Part shown: positions 17,635 through 27,631 of the stretch, in pieces | How the letters are laid out: every line of letters begins with the position of its first letter | Position numbering within the stretch: position 1 is the first letter of the stretch | Source of the DNA: Candidatus Melainabacteria bacterium | GTDB lineage: Bacteria > Cyanobacteriota > Vampirovibrionia > Obscuribacterales > Obscuribacteraceae | Direction of reading: 5' to 3' | Assembly (NCBI GenBank): GCA_003242885.1 | Contig: QKMZ01000007.1 | Span: 153,146-217,145, forward strand | Length of the DNA stretch: 64,000 nt | The notes under the pieces: generated by a model | The model's input: the letters and a program-made list of their open reading frames with translations, nothing else | Database searches by the model: none | Told to the model about the DNA's origin: nothing | Made by a program: the position numbers and the translations under genes

Positions 17635-18690
17635 TCAGTCGACTTGCACAGCTGCTAGTTCTTCTTTGAATTCGGTGGCTGCTTGGTACTTAGGTTCGAT
17701 TACCAATTTCCCTTTTTGATCGATATAACCCCACTTGCCGTCCTTGATTCTTACAGCAGCAAGTTTTTCGGTAAATGAATGAGCATTCGGGAATTTAGGC
17801 TCAATGACCATTTTTCCTTTCGGATCAACATAACCGTAGCCATCTTTGGTTCGCACCAGCGCCAGACCGCCATTGAATTTTTCGGCCGCTAGATATTTTG
17901 CAGGGATGATGAATTTGCCTGACTTATCTACAAATCCCCATTGACCCTTCGTCTCGATCACTGAGAGTCCATCAGCAAATAGCGATGGTGCTTCGAGCTT
18001 TTCTCTATACACAATCACTCCGGCTTTATCGATCAGTCCGAATCGATTGTCCAGAGTCGTAACTTCGGCGATGCAATCTTTATCGTGCGGACTGGCTTCC
18101 GCAAATTTCTCTTTGATGATCACTTTGCCATTTTCGTCTACATAACCCCAGCCGGCGTCTGTCTTGAACGCGCCCAATCCACAAGAGAATTTGCCGACGT
18201 CTTTATATCCTTCGGCAATTTTCTTATTCTCTTTATTTATGTACGACCAGGTGCTTCCTTCCTTGACTCCTGCAAAACCTTCGCTAAATTCGTTTGCGCC
18301 GTCATAGTCCAGCGGAATCACCAACTTGCCGGTCTTGTCGATATATCCCCATTTCCCATTTGTACTGACGGCTGCCATGCCATCAGAAAATGGAGTGACA
18401 ACGTCGTATTTCGGTTCGATAACTACTTTGCCGGTTTTGTCTATATAACCCCAGCGTCTATCCTGGACTACTGCGGCAAGACCTTCAGAGAAAGGTTTGA
18501 CGGCTTCGTATTTCGGCTCAATTACGACCTTGCCGGCGGCATCGACGAATCCCCACTTGTTGTGAGGATCGAAAGGTTCTTTTTCAGTTAGAACCTTCGG
18601 AGGGGTTGTGCAAGCTACGAATGCCAGCGAACAAAAAGTAAGCAGCACAGATTTCGATAAGCGGTTCACTTTGCGCACTCCACGAGACAA
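17635..18690 (-). CDS. WG-repeat lipoprotein
   Basis: A 351-residue protein with a lipoprotein-type signal (hydrophobic segment LLTFCSLAFVAC, with Cys in lipobox-like context) followed by nine WG-type repeats (e.g. KWGFVDAAGK, RWGYIDKTGK, KWGYIDQKGK), each about 34 residues with the trailing VIEPKY.A..FSEGLA pattern. WG repeats are thought to form beta-sheet binding surfaces, and their ligands are mostly unknown. One unit is degenerate (TWSYINKENK). The protein is probably anchored to a membrane and exposed to the periplasm or cell surface. Confidence 0.85.
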   Translation of the reverse strand: MSRGVRKVNRLSKSVLLTFCSLAFVACTTPPKVLTEKEPFDPHNKWGFVDAAGKVVIEPKYEAVKPFSEGLAAVVQDRRWGYIDKTGKVVIEPKYDVVTPFSDGMAAVSTNGKWGYIDKTGKLVIPLDYDGANEFSEGFAGVKEGSTWSYINKENKKIAEGYKDVGKFSCGLGAFKTDAGWGYVDENGKVIIKEKFAEASPHDKDCIAEVTTLDNRFGLIDKAGVIVYREKLEAPSLFADGLSVIETKGQWGFVDKSGKFIIPAKYLAAEKFNGGLALVRTKDGYGYVDPKGKMVIEPKFPNAHSFTEKLAAVRIKDGKWGYIDQKGKLVIEPKYQAATEFKEELAAVQVD

Positions 18691-18974
18691 ACAGGCAAAC
18701 CAAAAAAATCAGCAGGGCTGATTAAGATGCAGGTCGCAATCGATTTTTGGTAAAGAGTAAGAGACACCTAACTCCATCTTCTACTATACCCCTACTATCG
18801 CCTAGGGTTAAGGGGATTTGGAGCAAGAAATGGTGCCTTTTTTACCGCTCGGTTCGAAAAGCCTCAACTGGTGAGCCATGCCGGCTTCAAAATTCAGTAG
18901 GGTTTGCACTTCTGGCTGCTCTTTATTAGCCGCTCGGGCGGACTGAAATTACTGATAATTCTGTCGCCACAAGA

Positions 18975-20546
18975 CTACGTTCTCTGGGAAGCCGATAGTT
19001 TTGAGTGGCGGAATCCATAAAGCCAATAAAGCAGCGCGCCGATACCCATCCAAACAAAAAATCGCACCCAGGTGTTTATGGGTAGGCTGAGCATGAGGAC
19101 GAAACACGAGATAATTCCGGCCCACGGGATGATTGGTACGAGGGGGCACTTGAAAGGTCTCACATGATCCGGATCTGTTTTGCGCAGAATAAGCACTCCT
19201 CCGCAAACGATAATGAAAGCTGCCAGAGTTCCAATGTTTGTAAGCTCTGCGGCAAATCCGATGTCGATAAAGAGTGCTGCAAATCCCACCAGCATTCCAG
19301 TCAAGATGGTTGGTACAAATGGTGTTTTGTATTTTGGGTGTAGGTTGGAAAACATCTTTGGCAGTAAACCATCGCGCGACATTGCCATGAAGATACGAGG
19401 TTGTCCAAGTTGGAAAACTAAGAGTACGGATGTCATTCCTGCCAGCGCGCCGATTGAAACAAAGATGTGTGCCCAGGGCTGCTTAGTGGCAGCAATTGCG
19501 GTGGCAACAGGGGCTGCATCGTTTGCATATGTCTGATATGGCAGAATGCCAGTTAAAACGAGAGAAACCGCTGCATAAAGCACCGTACATATCGCTAAAC
19601 TGCCAAGCATGCCAATCGGCATGTCTCTTTGCGGATTTTTGGTTTCTTCTGCAGTTGAACTTACGGCATCAAAGCCGATGAAGCTGAAGAAAACGATTGC
19701 CGCACCGCCCATGATACCGGCGAACCCGGTAGGTGCGAAAGGTTGCCAATTTTCCGGATGGACGTAAGCCATTCCAAAGAGAACGAAGAAAATGACAACG
19801 CCTGTCTTGATGATGACTGCGACTGTGTTCACCCACGAACTTTCTTGCACTCCGACGACAAGAACGTAAGTGATCAAAAGAACGATGAGCAATGCCGGCA
19901 CGTTCATTGCCAAGGCTATGCCGCCCACTGTGGGCAGATCCATTGAGCTGTACATATTTGCTACATTCGGATCACTTTTCAGTGCTTCCAGCCGAACCAT
20001 CGCAGTATGTGGGTCGCACGCCAGCCACAACGGCATTTTGTATCCCGTTATGCCCGTTAAGACATTTTGGAAATAGTCCGACCAACTGACTGCTACTGCG
20101 ATGTTGCCGACCGCATATTCCAGTATCAAGTCCCAACCAATGATCCAGGCGACCAGCTCTCCCAGGGCAGCATAAGCGAATGTATATGCCGACCCGGAAA
20201 CAGGAATCATCGCTGCCAACTCTGCATAGCACATGGCCGCAAACCCGCAAGCCAGCGCCGCGATTAGAAACGAAATAACGATGGCAGGACCAGCACCGTC
20301 ACGACCAAGGCTCGAGTGAAGCAGGAAATTTATGATCGGCGTAGACATGATGTCTTGGTGAACAGTTGCCTGTCCTGCGGCAGCAGTTCCGGTCAGGGCA
20401 AATATTCCGGAGCCGATTGTCGCGCCGACACCGAAGGCAATCAGGTCGAGTGCAGTAAGAGACTTCTTCAATTGATGGGCAGAAGATTCGGCTTCTGAAA
20501 TCAATTGACCCGGAGGTTTCGTGCGCAAAAGCTGAGCCAAAGACAA
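18975..20546 (-). CDS. APC-superfamily amino acid permease
   Basis: Integral membrane transporter of 523 residues with around twelve to thirteen hydrophobic segments. The first helix has the family motif GVGATIGSGIFALTG, and CYAELAAMIPVSGSAYTFAYAALGEL follows in the region of helix 3. FSFIGFDAVSSTAEETKNPQRDMP is the typical cytoplasmic loop of the cationic amino acid transporter (CAT/YfnA) branch. Cationic or broad-range amino acid uptake is inferred from this resemblance. It stands between the S55-peptidase gene upstream (69 bases) and the WG gene downstream (284 bases). Confidence 0.9.
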   Translation of the reverse strand: MSLAQLLRTKPPGQLISEAESSAHQLKKSLTALDLIAFGVGATIGSGIFALTGTAAAGQATVHQDIMSTPIINFLLHSSLGRDGAGPAIVISFLIAALACGFAAMCYAELAAMIPVSGSAYTFAYAALGELVAWIIGWDLILEYAVGNIAVAVSWSDYFQNVLTGITGYKMPLWLACDPHTAMVRLEALKSDPNVANMYSSMDLPTVGGIALAMNVPALLIVLLITYVLVVGVQESSWVNTVAVIIKTGVVIFFVLFGMAYVHPENWQPFAPTGFAGIMGGAAIVFFSFIGFDAVSSTAEETKNPQRDMPIGMLGSLAICTVLYAAVSLVLTGILPYQTYANDAAPVATAIAATKQPWAHIFVSIGALAGMTSVLLVFQLGQPRIFMAMSRDGLLPKMFSNLHPKYKTPFVPTILTGMLVGFAALFIDIGFAAELTNIGTLAAFIIVCGGVLILRKTDPDHVRPFKCPLVPIIPWAGIISCFVLMLSLPINTWVRFFVWMGIGALLYWLYGFRHSKLSASQRT

Positions 20547-20615
20547 TGCTCAATCCCCTTACTTGCCGTGTTTCAAAAAGCAGTAGTCTTTGGAAACCAA
20601 TTTTGCTTCCGGAAT

Positions 20616-23600
20616 CTACTTAAGGGTCAATGTTACGGTCTTGGTTTCTGTGTTTCCAGCTTGATCGGTCACTTCAATGACAAATTTGTGCTCGCCTGAC
20701 TTTACATCGGTGATTTCGGCGCTCAGCGTCGCGGTTTGTGAATCCGCAGCTTCTTGGTTGCCGTCCGCGCCTATACGCATCATAGCGAAAGGTGAGCCGT
20801 CGTCTATTTTGTATGTTGCGTTGGTGATTAGAGAGAGCTTGTCTTCAGCTGTGAGAATAAGCTGATAAACACCTTTCTCCTTGCTCTCAACTTTCACATC
20901 CGAAATTTGAGGTGGAGTATTGTCGATTGTGATTGTGCCCCAGCGTTCGTTTTCCATGTAGCCACGCGGATTGGACAGACGATCATCGAGCTTCACGCGC
21001 AGGACGTAATTGCCGTCCTTCTGTTTGGTTGTATCCCAATTGTAGGTAAACTGCTCGGTCGCCGACTCAGAATCACTATGCGTGGCAGATTTTATGGCAC
21101 TGAGGGCCTTGGCGAGAGTAGCCTCGGGACTCTCTTTTGCGTTTGCTTTGACCTTCGCTTTATCCTTGCTCGCATATTTAGATTGTGCTGAGTCCTTTGC
21201 AGCATCTTTGGCCGCATCTTTATTTGCTTCTTTGTTCTGCGAATCTTTTGTCTGAGGAGCTTTGGTTTGAGGTTCTTTCGCCTGTGGTTCTTTGCTTTGA
21301 CCTTCTTTATCTTGAGAGTCTTTGTCGGGCGTTTCCTTTCCTTGTGGATCTTTCGCTTTCGGACCTTCTACCGGTGCTTTAGCTTGTTGTTCACGCTCTT
21401 CGCTAAGCCTTCTGCTTTGTGTTGAGTTTGAGCTCGACTTGGTTTTCTCTTTTTCTGAAGACTTGCTTTCGCCGTCATTAACAGGCTTATCTCCATCTGA
21501 TTCATTGGCATCATTTGCCTTGTCTTTGCTTTTTTCCTTATCCTTGTCTTTATCTCGGATTTCGCCTTTGACTTCGCTCTTATCTTTGGAATCTTTGGAA
21601 TCTTTAGAATCTTTAGAATCTTTAGAGTCTTTGCTCGAATCTTTCTTCGATCTCAAGTCGGTGGCGAGGGTTTTCCAAGTTTTTCCGTCGTCGTTAGATA
21701 GTTCTAGCGAGAGCAACATATTGTCGTGATCTGGATCGTTACCGGTGATGGAAACATCTTGCTTGCCTGAGAGGTGCGCGCCTGCATTGACAGAGATGCT
21801 GCTCATATAAGGTTGAGCGTTAGTCGGTAAATAAGTCACGTCGACACGGCGAACAGTGTTGGGTTCGTAGCCTTTGCGTATGGCGACGGCTTTTCCATCA
21901 AGTGGCTTCCATTTCAGTCTGTATTGTAGATACCTCCCTTGTGGAGACTTAATAGAGAAACCTTCGTTTGTTGATTCGGCTGCACTCCAATTAGACCAGC
22001 TAGCATCTGGCTGACTGCTATTACCGGTGCGAGTATCAACAGAAAGGCGGCTCAATAGTTGCGGATCAAGAGAGCTTAGACCACCGTAGGCAAGCAGTTT
22101 TGACCAGTTGGCGGGTCGCTGCGCATCGCGAATTTGTGAGTTATATGTTGCCTTCGCGGATGGTGCTAGGTCGAATTTGAGAACTCTTGGGAAATTACTG
22201 GTGGCAGCAAACAAATGTCCGCGCCCATCTAGCGCCAGTGCTGAAACAGCTTCTTCTTCAGTATGTGCGACAGGCAAGAAATATGCGCGACCAGTAATCT
22301 CTTCTTGTTTTGCTTGCGTGATATCGCCTTCCGCGTCACCCGCAAAAACCGTGTCGCTGGCAGGGTCGTAGATGACTGAGTAAAATCCTTCACTGGTTGC
22401 CAGAGTTTCTGTTTCTCCGGAAGGTTTGACCTTATAGAAGTGACCGCTGCCTGACGTAGTCACATAGAGATTGCCTTTTGAATCTTTGACCGCGCCTGTA
22501 ACTATATGGTCGTTCGTTTGATACTCAGCCCGGGCGTTGCCGGTACTGTCGATGCTGTAGACTGCACCTTTCTCGGCTGTGCCTACGTAGACTCGTTTGT
22601 CATTCTTGCAGAACCACAGCGAGGTAATGTGCGCTTGTCCGGAATCGAAAATGACGGAAGCTGATTTCTTGGCCGCGTCGTATAGCCATACTTTACCGTC
22701 TGCTGCGACCCCTGCATAAACATTGTCACGGTCGTCCACGCACAAAGTGGTGACTGTATCACCACCGGTTTTGAATAAAACGTCGTGTTTACTTCCGTTC
22801 TGCTTTATTGAAAGAACTCGGTCTCCGGGCGCGGCGGCCGCAAATATAGAGCCTTTACTATCAACTGCAATTGCCGGGCAGAATGAGCAATCAAGGCTTG
22901 CCACAGACTCTGGTCCTGCCGCTCCTTCTTTCCATGAATAAATTTTGTTGTGTGCACTGAAATAAATAGCACCATTGGTGCAGGCAGCGGACCAGATTTG
23001 CATCTCTGGTGCAATTGCACAACGGGCGGATTCGTGGAAACCAGGCGAGAGTCGACCGCGACTATCGATCGAAACTTCTTCTGCTTTTCCATTGCGGAAA
23101 TCTTCTTCTGTGGCTTGTTTCCAAGCCAGAGCGGAGCGCATATGCGGATATTGTTTGGCTGCTGAAAAACTTGTGGCGCTGCTGGATGAGTCACGTTTTT
23201 CAGAAGATGAAGAGCTGGAGGACGCGCCCGAAATGGCGCTGGCAATAGATGATGCAAGCGAGCTTGCGCTTGATGTAGAGCTTGATGATGAGCTACTGTC
23301 AGACTTGCGCGACTGACCGGCATCCAAAACTTTTCGTGCTTGGTCGGTCATGTAAATGCCGTCTTGCGACGAGTGAGAATTGGTTGGATTAACTGTGTAA
23401 AACGGCGAATGCGCCATTGCTTTTTCTTTGCGCTCGACCGTCAAGGCCAACAGGTGCATACCGTCGAGAAGCCATGGTTCAGAGGCTTTTGCCCTTACTT
23501 CACCTTTGACGATTTGAGGACCTTTTGTATAGCGATCCGAGAAAAACAGCTTCAGCCAATTTGCCGGGGGCGAGACAATTCGCCGACCGTCAAGAAATAG

Positions 23601-25562
23601 AGATTGCTCCGGCAAAGCGAGAACCGCTTCAAGAACATTGCCCTGTCCTTGTTCTCGAATCCTGTTTGCTACTTGGTTGAGGTTTTCCGGCTGAGGGTCA
23701 ACAACTCCCATGCGTTTTCTCAGTTGGTCAATTTGATCTCCAGGTCCTACGCCGAGCAGGAGATTTCCATCCGGAATATCACGTGGAACTTTGAGTGCCA
23801 ATTCGCGCGTGACACGTGGTTTGTCGTACGGACGCAATACGGCAGTTACCTTTACTGTTTCGCCTGGTTCTACCTTTTGCTTGTCGAGTGAGATTCGCTC
23901 CAATCTCGCTGTGTCGTGGCCATCGTCCAGAACAATGTTGAGATTTACGCCCTTAATCTGTGCCTTCTCGAAATCGTTGTTGACGATTCTTGTCAGCACG
24001 CTGAGAAAGGAAACCCCTGTAGAATCGCCGCCTCCCTTCATTTTGAAGCTCGAGTCGACTGGTCCATGCACTGCGAAATTGCCAGCGAATTTGTCGTGAC
24101 GTTCAATGACTCCCACCTTGTCGGTAGCGACTTTACTGTCGACTGTAACTACGTACGGAGAGGTCGATTGGTGTGTTGTATCAATTGCCGACATTGCTGT
24201 GCTGGCAAGCAATTCAGGGGTCAGATCAGCGTGATTGATAACGTTGAGATGAAAGGTCTTTTTGACGCCGCGTGTTCTGTCGGTGACTGTGTAAGTCGCC
24301 GGAATCATTTTTGATTGACGTCCCAGCTCACCGCCGATTGCCCATGGTCGGTCGTTAGTAACGCTGCCTACAATTTTTACAGGCGATGCCACCTTAAAGG
24401 AGACTGCTAAGTTAGGCAGAACTTGGTGAATATAAGCGGTTGCCATTGGAAAATCGACGGGACCAGCTTGCATGAAAGGATGACCAAAGGCCAGAACATT
24501 GCCACCGAATGTGGTGGTGGCAGTGCCCGTGGCCGAGGCCGAGAAATCACCGGTGACCAGAAGCACACTCACTGCGCCACCAGGTTTTATAGTGTCGCCT
24601 GAAGCCCTTTTGTCGCTGGAAGCGCTTCTGTCGCCAGCAACGCTCTTCTCTCCCGAAACACCTTTATCGCCGGTAGGGCTTTTCTCACTAGAAGATTCCG
24701 AACTCTCGTCGCTGTCTAATGTTTCATCAATCGCCCCGGCGGTGCCAGCCGAAACAGACATGCCGAAATTCTTGAAGTGTTCTCCAAGATATTCTTGAGC
24801 TCCGCTGGAGAATCCGGAGAGTGAAATTGGTGCGATAAGCGGAATCATTCGAGTGCCGCCACCAGAAGTAGTGATTGTGCCCCCGTTCAACCCGGCCGCA
24901 GTGTCGATTGTTGTGGCGCTTGTTCCTGGGAAAATTCCGCTTTCGGCGCCCATGGAAGGAAGGGTTCGATAGCCAATATGTCCGCGACTGGAAGAACCGT
25001 CATCAACCCGTTTATCTGGAGTCAGCGCGTCCAGCATATCTGTGATTGGTGTCAGACCGACGATGGGTTCTCGTGAAAAATCAAAACCATACGAAACAGC
25101 TCCGACAAGTTTTCCATTGATATAAACTGGACTTCCAGACATTCCGCGGATGACGGTGTTCTTGCCCATCAGCGGTCCGGAAAGGCGTACCATGACTGCG
25201 TCACGTCCGCTCAAGACTTTCTTCACTACACCAATTACTGTCACGTCAAATCGTTCGATTTTGTTGCCTTGAAATACAGTCAAACCGTATCCTTGCATTC
25301 CCGGCTTCAATTCCGAAAGCGGCATATACTGCCCAGCTTTCAGCCATTTACTTATGTATTCCGTTTCTCTGGGATCGAGAAAACTGTCATCGCGCAATAT
25401 TGCTGGAGCTGCGGAGGGCTCTGTTTGCACCAGTTTGACGGGCTCTTCTTGCGCGAAAGCTGAAAGGTAAAAGGTCTGTGAGTAAACGAGCGACAATAGA
25501 AATGCTGTTACACGCTTCGATTTAGCTGCAAATCCAAACAAATTTCTCTCCGTGGTGCGCAT
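20616..25562 (-). CDS. Giant exported S55 (SpoIVB-type) peptidase with beta-propeller, KDS-rich linker and Ig-like C-terminus
   Basis: A 1648-residue exported protein. After a signal segment (VTAFLLSLVYSQTFYLSAFA) comes an S55-like peptidase region: GMQGYGLTVFQGNKIERFDV, then GMSGSPVYI with the candidate nucleophile S144, and later VLAFGHPFM with H361, so the SGSP motif precedes the GHP motif. A Ser/Gly-rich insert lies between them. Around residues 850-1150 there are NHL/propeller-like repeats (IYSWKEG, VYAGVAADGKVWLYD, LYVTTSGSGHFYKV). A Lys/Asp/Ser repeat region and a Pro/Gln/Lys-rich stretch follow, then a C-terminal Ig-like domain (TITIDNTPPQISDV). AAGGGG precedes the ATG. Likely a surface or periplasmic processing or sensing factor. 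Confidence 0.8.
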   Translation of the reverse strand: MRTTERNLFGFAAKSKRVTAFLLSLVYSQTFYLSAFAQEEPVKLVQTEPSAAPAILRDDSFLDPRETEYISKWLKAGQYMPLSELKPGMQGYGLTVFQGNKIERFDVTVIGVVKKVLSGRDAVMVRLSGPLMGKNTVIRGMSGSPVYINGKLVGAVSYGFDFSREPIVGLTPITDMLDALTPDKRVDDGSSSRGHIGYRTLPSMGAESGIFPGTSATTIDTAAGLNGGTITTSGGGTRMIPLIAPISLSGFSSGAQEYLGEHFKNFGMSVSAGTAGAIDETLDSDESSESSSEKSPTGDKGVSGEKSVAGDRSASSDKRASGDTIKPGGAVSVLLVTGDFSASATGTATTTFGGNVLAFGHPFMQAGPVDFPMATAYIHQVLPNLAVSFKVASPVKIVGSVTNDRPWAIGGELGRQSKMIPATYTVTDRTRGVKKTFHLNVINHADLTPELLASTAMSAIDTTHQSTSPYVVTVDSKVATDKVGVIERHDKFAGNFAVHGPVDSSFKMKGGGDSTGVSFLSVLTRIVNNDFEKAQIKGVNLNIVLDDGHDTARLERISLDKQKVEPGETVKVTAVLRPYDKPRVTRELALKVPRDIPDGNLLLGVGPGDQIDQLRKRMGVVDPQPENLNQVANRIREQGQGNVLEAVLALPEQSLFLDGRRIVSPPANWLKLFFSDRYTKGPQIVKGEVRAKASEPWLLDGMHLLALTVERKEKAMAHSPFYTVNPTNSHSSQDGIYMTDQARKVLDAGQSRKSDSSSSSSSTSSASSLASSIASAISGASSSSSSSEKRDSSSSATSFSAAKQYPHMRSALAWKQATEEDFRNGKAEEVSIDSRGRLSPGFHESARCAIAPEMQIWSAACTNGAIYFSAHNKIYSWKEGAAGPESVASLDCSFCPAIAVDSKGSIFAAAAPGDRVLSIKQNGSKHDVLFKTGGDTVTTLCVDDRDNVYAGVAADGKVWLYDAAKKSASVIFDSGQAHITSLWFCKNDKRVYVGTAEKGAVYSIDSTGNARAEYQTNDHIVTGAVKDSKGNLYVTTSGSGHFYKVKPSGETETLATSEGFYSVIYDPASDTVFAGDAEGDITQAKQEEITGRAYFLPVAHTEEEAVSALALDGRGHLFAATSNFPRVLKFDLAPSAKATYNSQIRDAQRPANWSKLLAYGGLSSLDPQLLSRLSVDTRTGNSSQPDASWSNWSAAESTNEGFSIKSPQGRYLQYRLKWKPLDGKAVAIRKGYEPNTVRRVDVTYLPTNAQPYMSSISVNAGAHLSGKQDVSITGNDPDHDNMLLSLELSNDDGKTWKTLATDLRSKKDSSKDSKDSKDSKDSKDSKDKSEVKGEIRDKDKDKEKSKDKANDANESDGDKPVNDGESKSSEKEKTKSSSNSTQSRRLSEEREQQAKAPVEGPKAKDPQGKETPDKDSQDKEGQSKEPQAKEPQTKAPQTKDSQNKEANKDAAKDAAKDSAQSKYASKDKAKVKANAKESPEATLAKALSAIKSATHSDSESATEQFTYNWDTTKQKDGNYVLRVKLDDRLSNPRGYMENERWGTITIDNTPPQISDVKVESKEKGVYQLILTAEDKLSLITNATYKIDDGSPFAMMRIGADGNQEAADSQTATLSAEITDVKSGEHKFVIEVTDQAGNTETKTVTLTLK

Positions 25563-25871
25563 TATGCCCCTTCATGAGAGGCGCGCGTTACGAACTCGGT
25601 GGCTCAAACGACTTGAGACTCAACCTAGATTCTAGGGCTTTTTTCAAGTTCTTGCTAACATTCGTTCCCCTTAGCCCTTGCTCCTAGACGGCAAATTGGG
25701 GCGAGCAAGGCAAACTGCAAGAAAAATCCTGATTTGCACTATTAAGCCGGATGATAAACCAAGCTGATAAAATTCAACACGGTAGTTGGTTTTAGAGCAA
25801 AAGGCATCCGACCTGCATACTCTAAGGCTGACTACAACGGAAAAGAAGGCACTAGGAGTGGAGGCACAAAC
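25563..25871. promoter_or_regulatory. Divergent intergenic region
   Basis: A 309-base stretch between the S55 gene (minus) and the secreted-protein gene at 25872 (plus). It must contain both promoters. Shine-Dalgarno elements are seen at both ends (AAGGGG for the minus gene and GGAGTGGAGG for the plus gene). No further structure stood out. Confidence 0.4.
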
Positions 25872-26744
25872 ATGATGCTTAAGGCGGGTACGATCGCCCT
25901 TGGACTGGCGACCCTGGCTCTTATGCCTTTTGCAGCTCTGGCGCAAGGGTCTCCTGTTCCTGGGCAGAACAACAGTTACATGACGCCGCAGAGCTCTTAC
26001 GGCGGTCAATCGAGTCCATCAAATTCTGCCGGCTATGGGCAAGCTCCTGTTCCTGGAGCTGCGCCCAATCAGTATCTTATTAATTCCGGGGCCTCGGGTT
26101 CGACCGGTGCAGCCACTGTGAAAGCAGGAAAGGGCGCCTATTCCAAGCTGCCGCTCAATGTCGACGATGCCAAAGTGAGAATTGCAGAACTGCGCAATTT
26201 ATTGGCTGTAAGCAGTGCAAAAGAGGTTCAAGATTCAGTGTTTCAATTGTGCGAATGGCTGTCTGACATGGCTGACGCGCACTGGAAGCTGAGTTTGGCA
26301 CTAGCAAAAAATGATTCTATGAAAGCTGCGGCGGCACAAGAAAGGCAGTCAGCCGTAAAGTTTTCTTCGTTAAAACACGAGGCAGGGCTTCTCAAAGCGG
26401 AGATTTTCATCAAGCAAAATCGTTTGCCGGAGGCGCTCGGGCCTCTAGTAGATATTGTTGTTGCCGAACCTAAGTCAGTTATCGGTCAGGCTGCTTATGA
26501 GAAATTGAAAGAGATAGGCTTTGCCGAAGAGGCGACTGGCGCTGGTTATCAGCCCGCGGAGCGCAAGGCGGAAAAGTCCGCCGCTGCTGCGCCTGCGGCT
26601 CCTACATTGAAGCCGGTCGGGTATGAACTCAAGTCTGTAACTCCGGCAATGAAGAGCGTGCCTTCTTTCAAGCCAGTAGCGCCACTCAAGACTGTGGGTG
26701 CCGACCCAGTGAAGCGCACGGCGCAAGTTACAAAAACTCGATAA
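25872..26744 (+). CDS. Exported protein of unknown function
   Basis: A 290-residue protein with a clear signal peptide (GLATLALMPFAALAQ), a Gly/Ser/Pro/Gln-rich N-terminal third, a helical central domain (residues about 100-220, starting KLPLNVDDAKVRIAELRNLL and including LFIKQNRLPEALGPL-like TPR-type helices), and a Pro/Ala/Lys-rich tail. The helical part resembles tetratricopeptide repeats but is too diverged to call. GGAGTGGAGG gives a strong ribosome-binding site. It starts a run of secreted-protein genes on this strand. Confidence 0.65.
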   Translation: MMLKAGTIALGLATLALMPFAALAQGSPVPGQNNSYMTPQSSYGGQSSPSNSAGYGQAPVPGAAPNQYLINSGASGSTGAATVKAGKGAYSKLPLNVDDAKVRIAELRNLLAVSSAKEVQDSVFQLCEWLSDMADAHWKLSLALAKNDSMKAAAAQERQSAVKFSSLKHEAGLLKAEIFIKQNRLPEALGPLVDIVVAEPKSVIGQAAYEKLKEIGFAEEATGAGYQPAERKAEKSAAAAPAAPTLKPVGYELKSVTPAMKSVPSFKPVAPLKTVGADPVKRTAQVTKTR

Positions 26745-26862
26745 AAAACTTTTGTGCTTCTGAGCTTATTAGTATAGAATCTGCTTTATAAATCGTATTT
26801 AAGAATTGCTGTCCAATTCGGGTACGAGTATTGAGTGTGGATCTTCCGTAAGGAGGCAATAG

Positions 26863-27582
26863 ATGTCGACCTGTGTTTTCTCGTGTAAGAGCCTGACTGT
26901 TTCCCTGTTTGCTTTGGGGGCGGTCGCCTTGGTCAATCTTGCTGCCACACCGCAAGCCGGTGCTGCCGAACCTTTCAAGTTGGGCGCTGAGCAAAAACAG
27001 TACAACAGCGATTCCAGTTATCCTGCCTATCCTCAGTATCCTACGCCTCAAGCAATGCCGGCTCCGCGAACGATGAACGCCGGCGTTCAAGAGAATGCAG
27101 CTCCGCGCCGTCCGCCAATGAATACGGGCATTCAGCAGAATGCTGCACCCCCGCGCCGACCTCCAATGCAGCTGCAGGCTCAGACCAGGGTTGTTTTGCC
27201 CGCCAGTTTCCTAGGTTCGTGGAATGTCAGCGGTCAGCGCACCAAAGTTGAAGCGTTGCCAGAGTTTCAAGCCGGCGCAGAAGCCGTTTTCTCGCCAAGT
27301 ACCAGCAATGTCTGGAATATTGGCGGCGATCCCAATTCGGGATATAGCATGAGCAATGATCAGGGCGTATCGACTCAATTGGTTGTTGATAAGGTTGAAG
27401 GCAATACTGCATTCATCAGATACCAGCATCCTGTTAAGAACACCGTCGCCGGTGAGGCAATCGTGATGAGCCTTGTGCCTGGTGGTGCTCAATTTAATGG
27501 TTTAGAGCGCATAACAATATCAAAACAAGGTGAGCAGCGCGCTAAAGTTACATATCAATTGGTAGGGCGTCGCGGACGATGA
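26863..27582 (+). CDS. Exported protein of unknown function with beta-rich C-terminus
   Basis: A 239-residue protein with a signal-like N-terminus (LTVSLFALGAVALVNLAAT), a Pro/Tyr/Arg-rich linker containing two near-identical units (MNAGVQENAAPRRPPM and MNTGIQQNAAPPRRPPM), and a compact 130-residue C-terminal domain of alternating polar and hydrophobic strands (VLPASFLGSWNVSGQR, ITISKQGEQRAKVTYQLVG). The layout suggests a lipocalin-like or beta-sandwich domain tethered by a flexible linker. TAAGGAGGC gives a strong ribosome-binding site. No family recognised. Confidence 0.6.
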   Translation: MSTCVFSCKSLTVSLFALGAVALVNLAATPQAGAAEPFKLGAEQKQYNSDSSYPAYPQYPTPQAMPAPRTMNAGVQENAAPRRPPMNTGIQQNAAPPRRPPMQLQAQTRVVLPASFLGSWNVSGQRTKVEALPEFQAGAEAVFSPSTSNVWNIGGDPNSGYSMSNDQGVSTQLVVDKVEGNTAFIRYQHPVKNTVAGEAIVMSLVPGGAQFNGLERITISKQGEQRAKVTYQLVGRRGR

Positions 27583-27631
27583 TTAGGTGACCCCAGACCA
27601 ATAACAAAGTGGTCTGTGAAAGGTTGCAATC

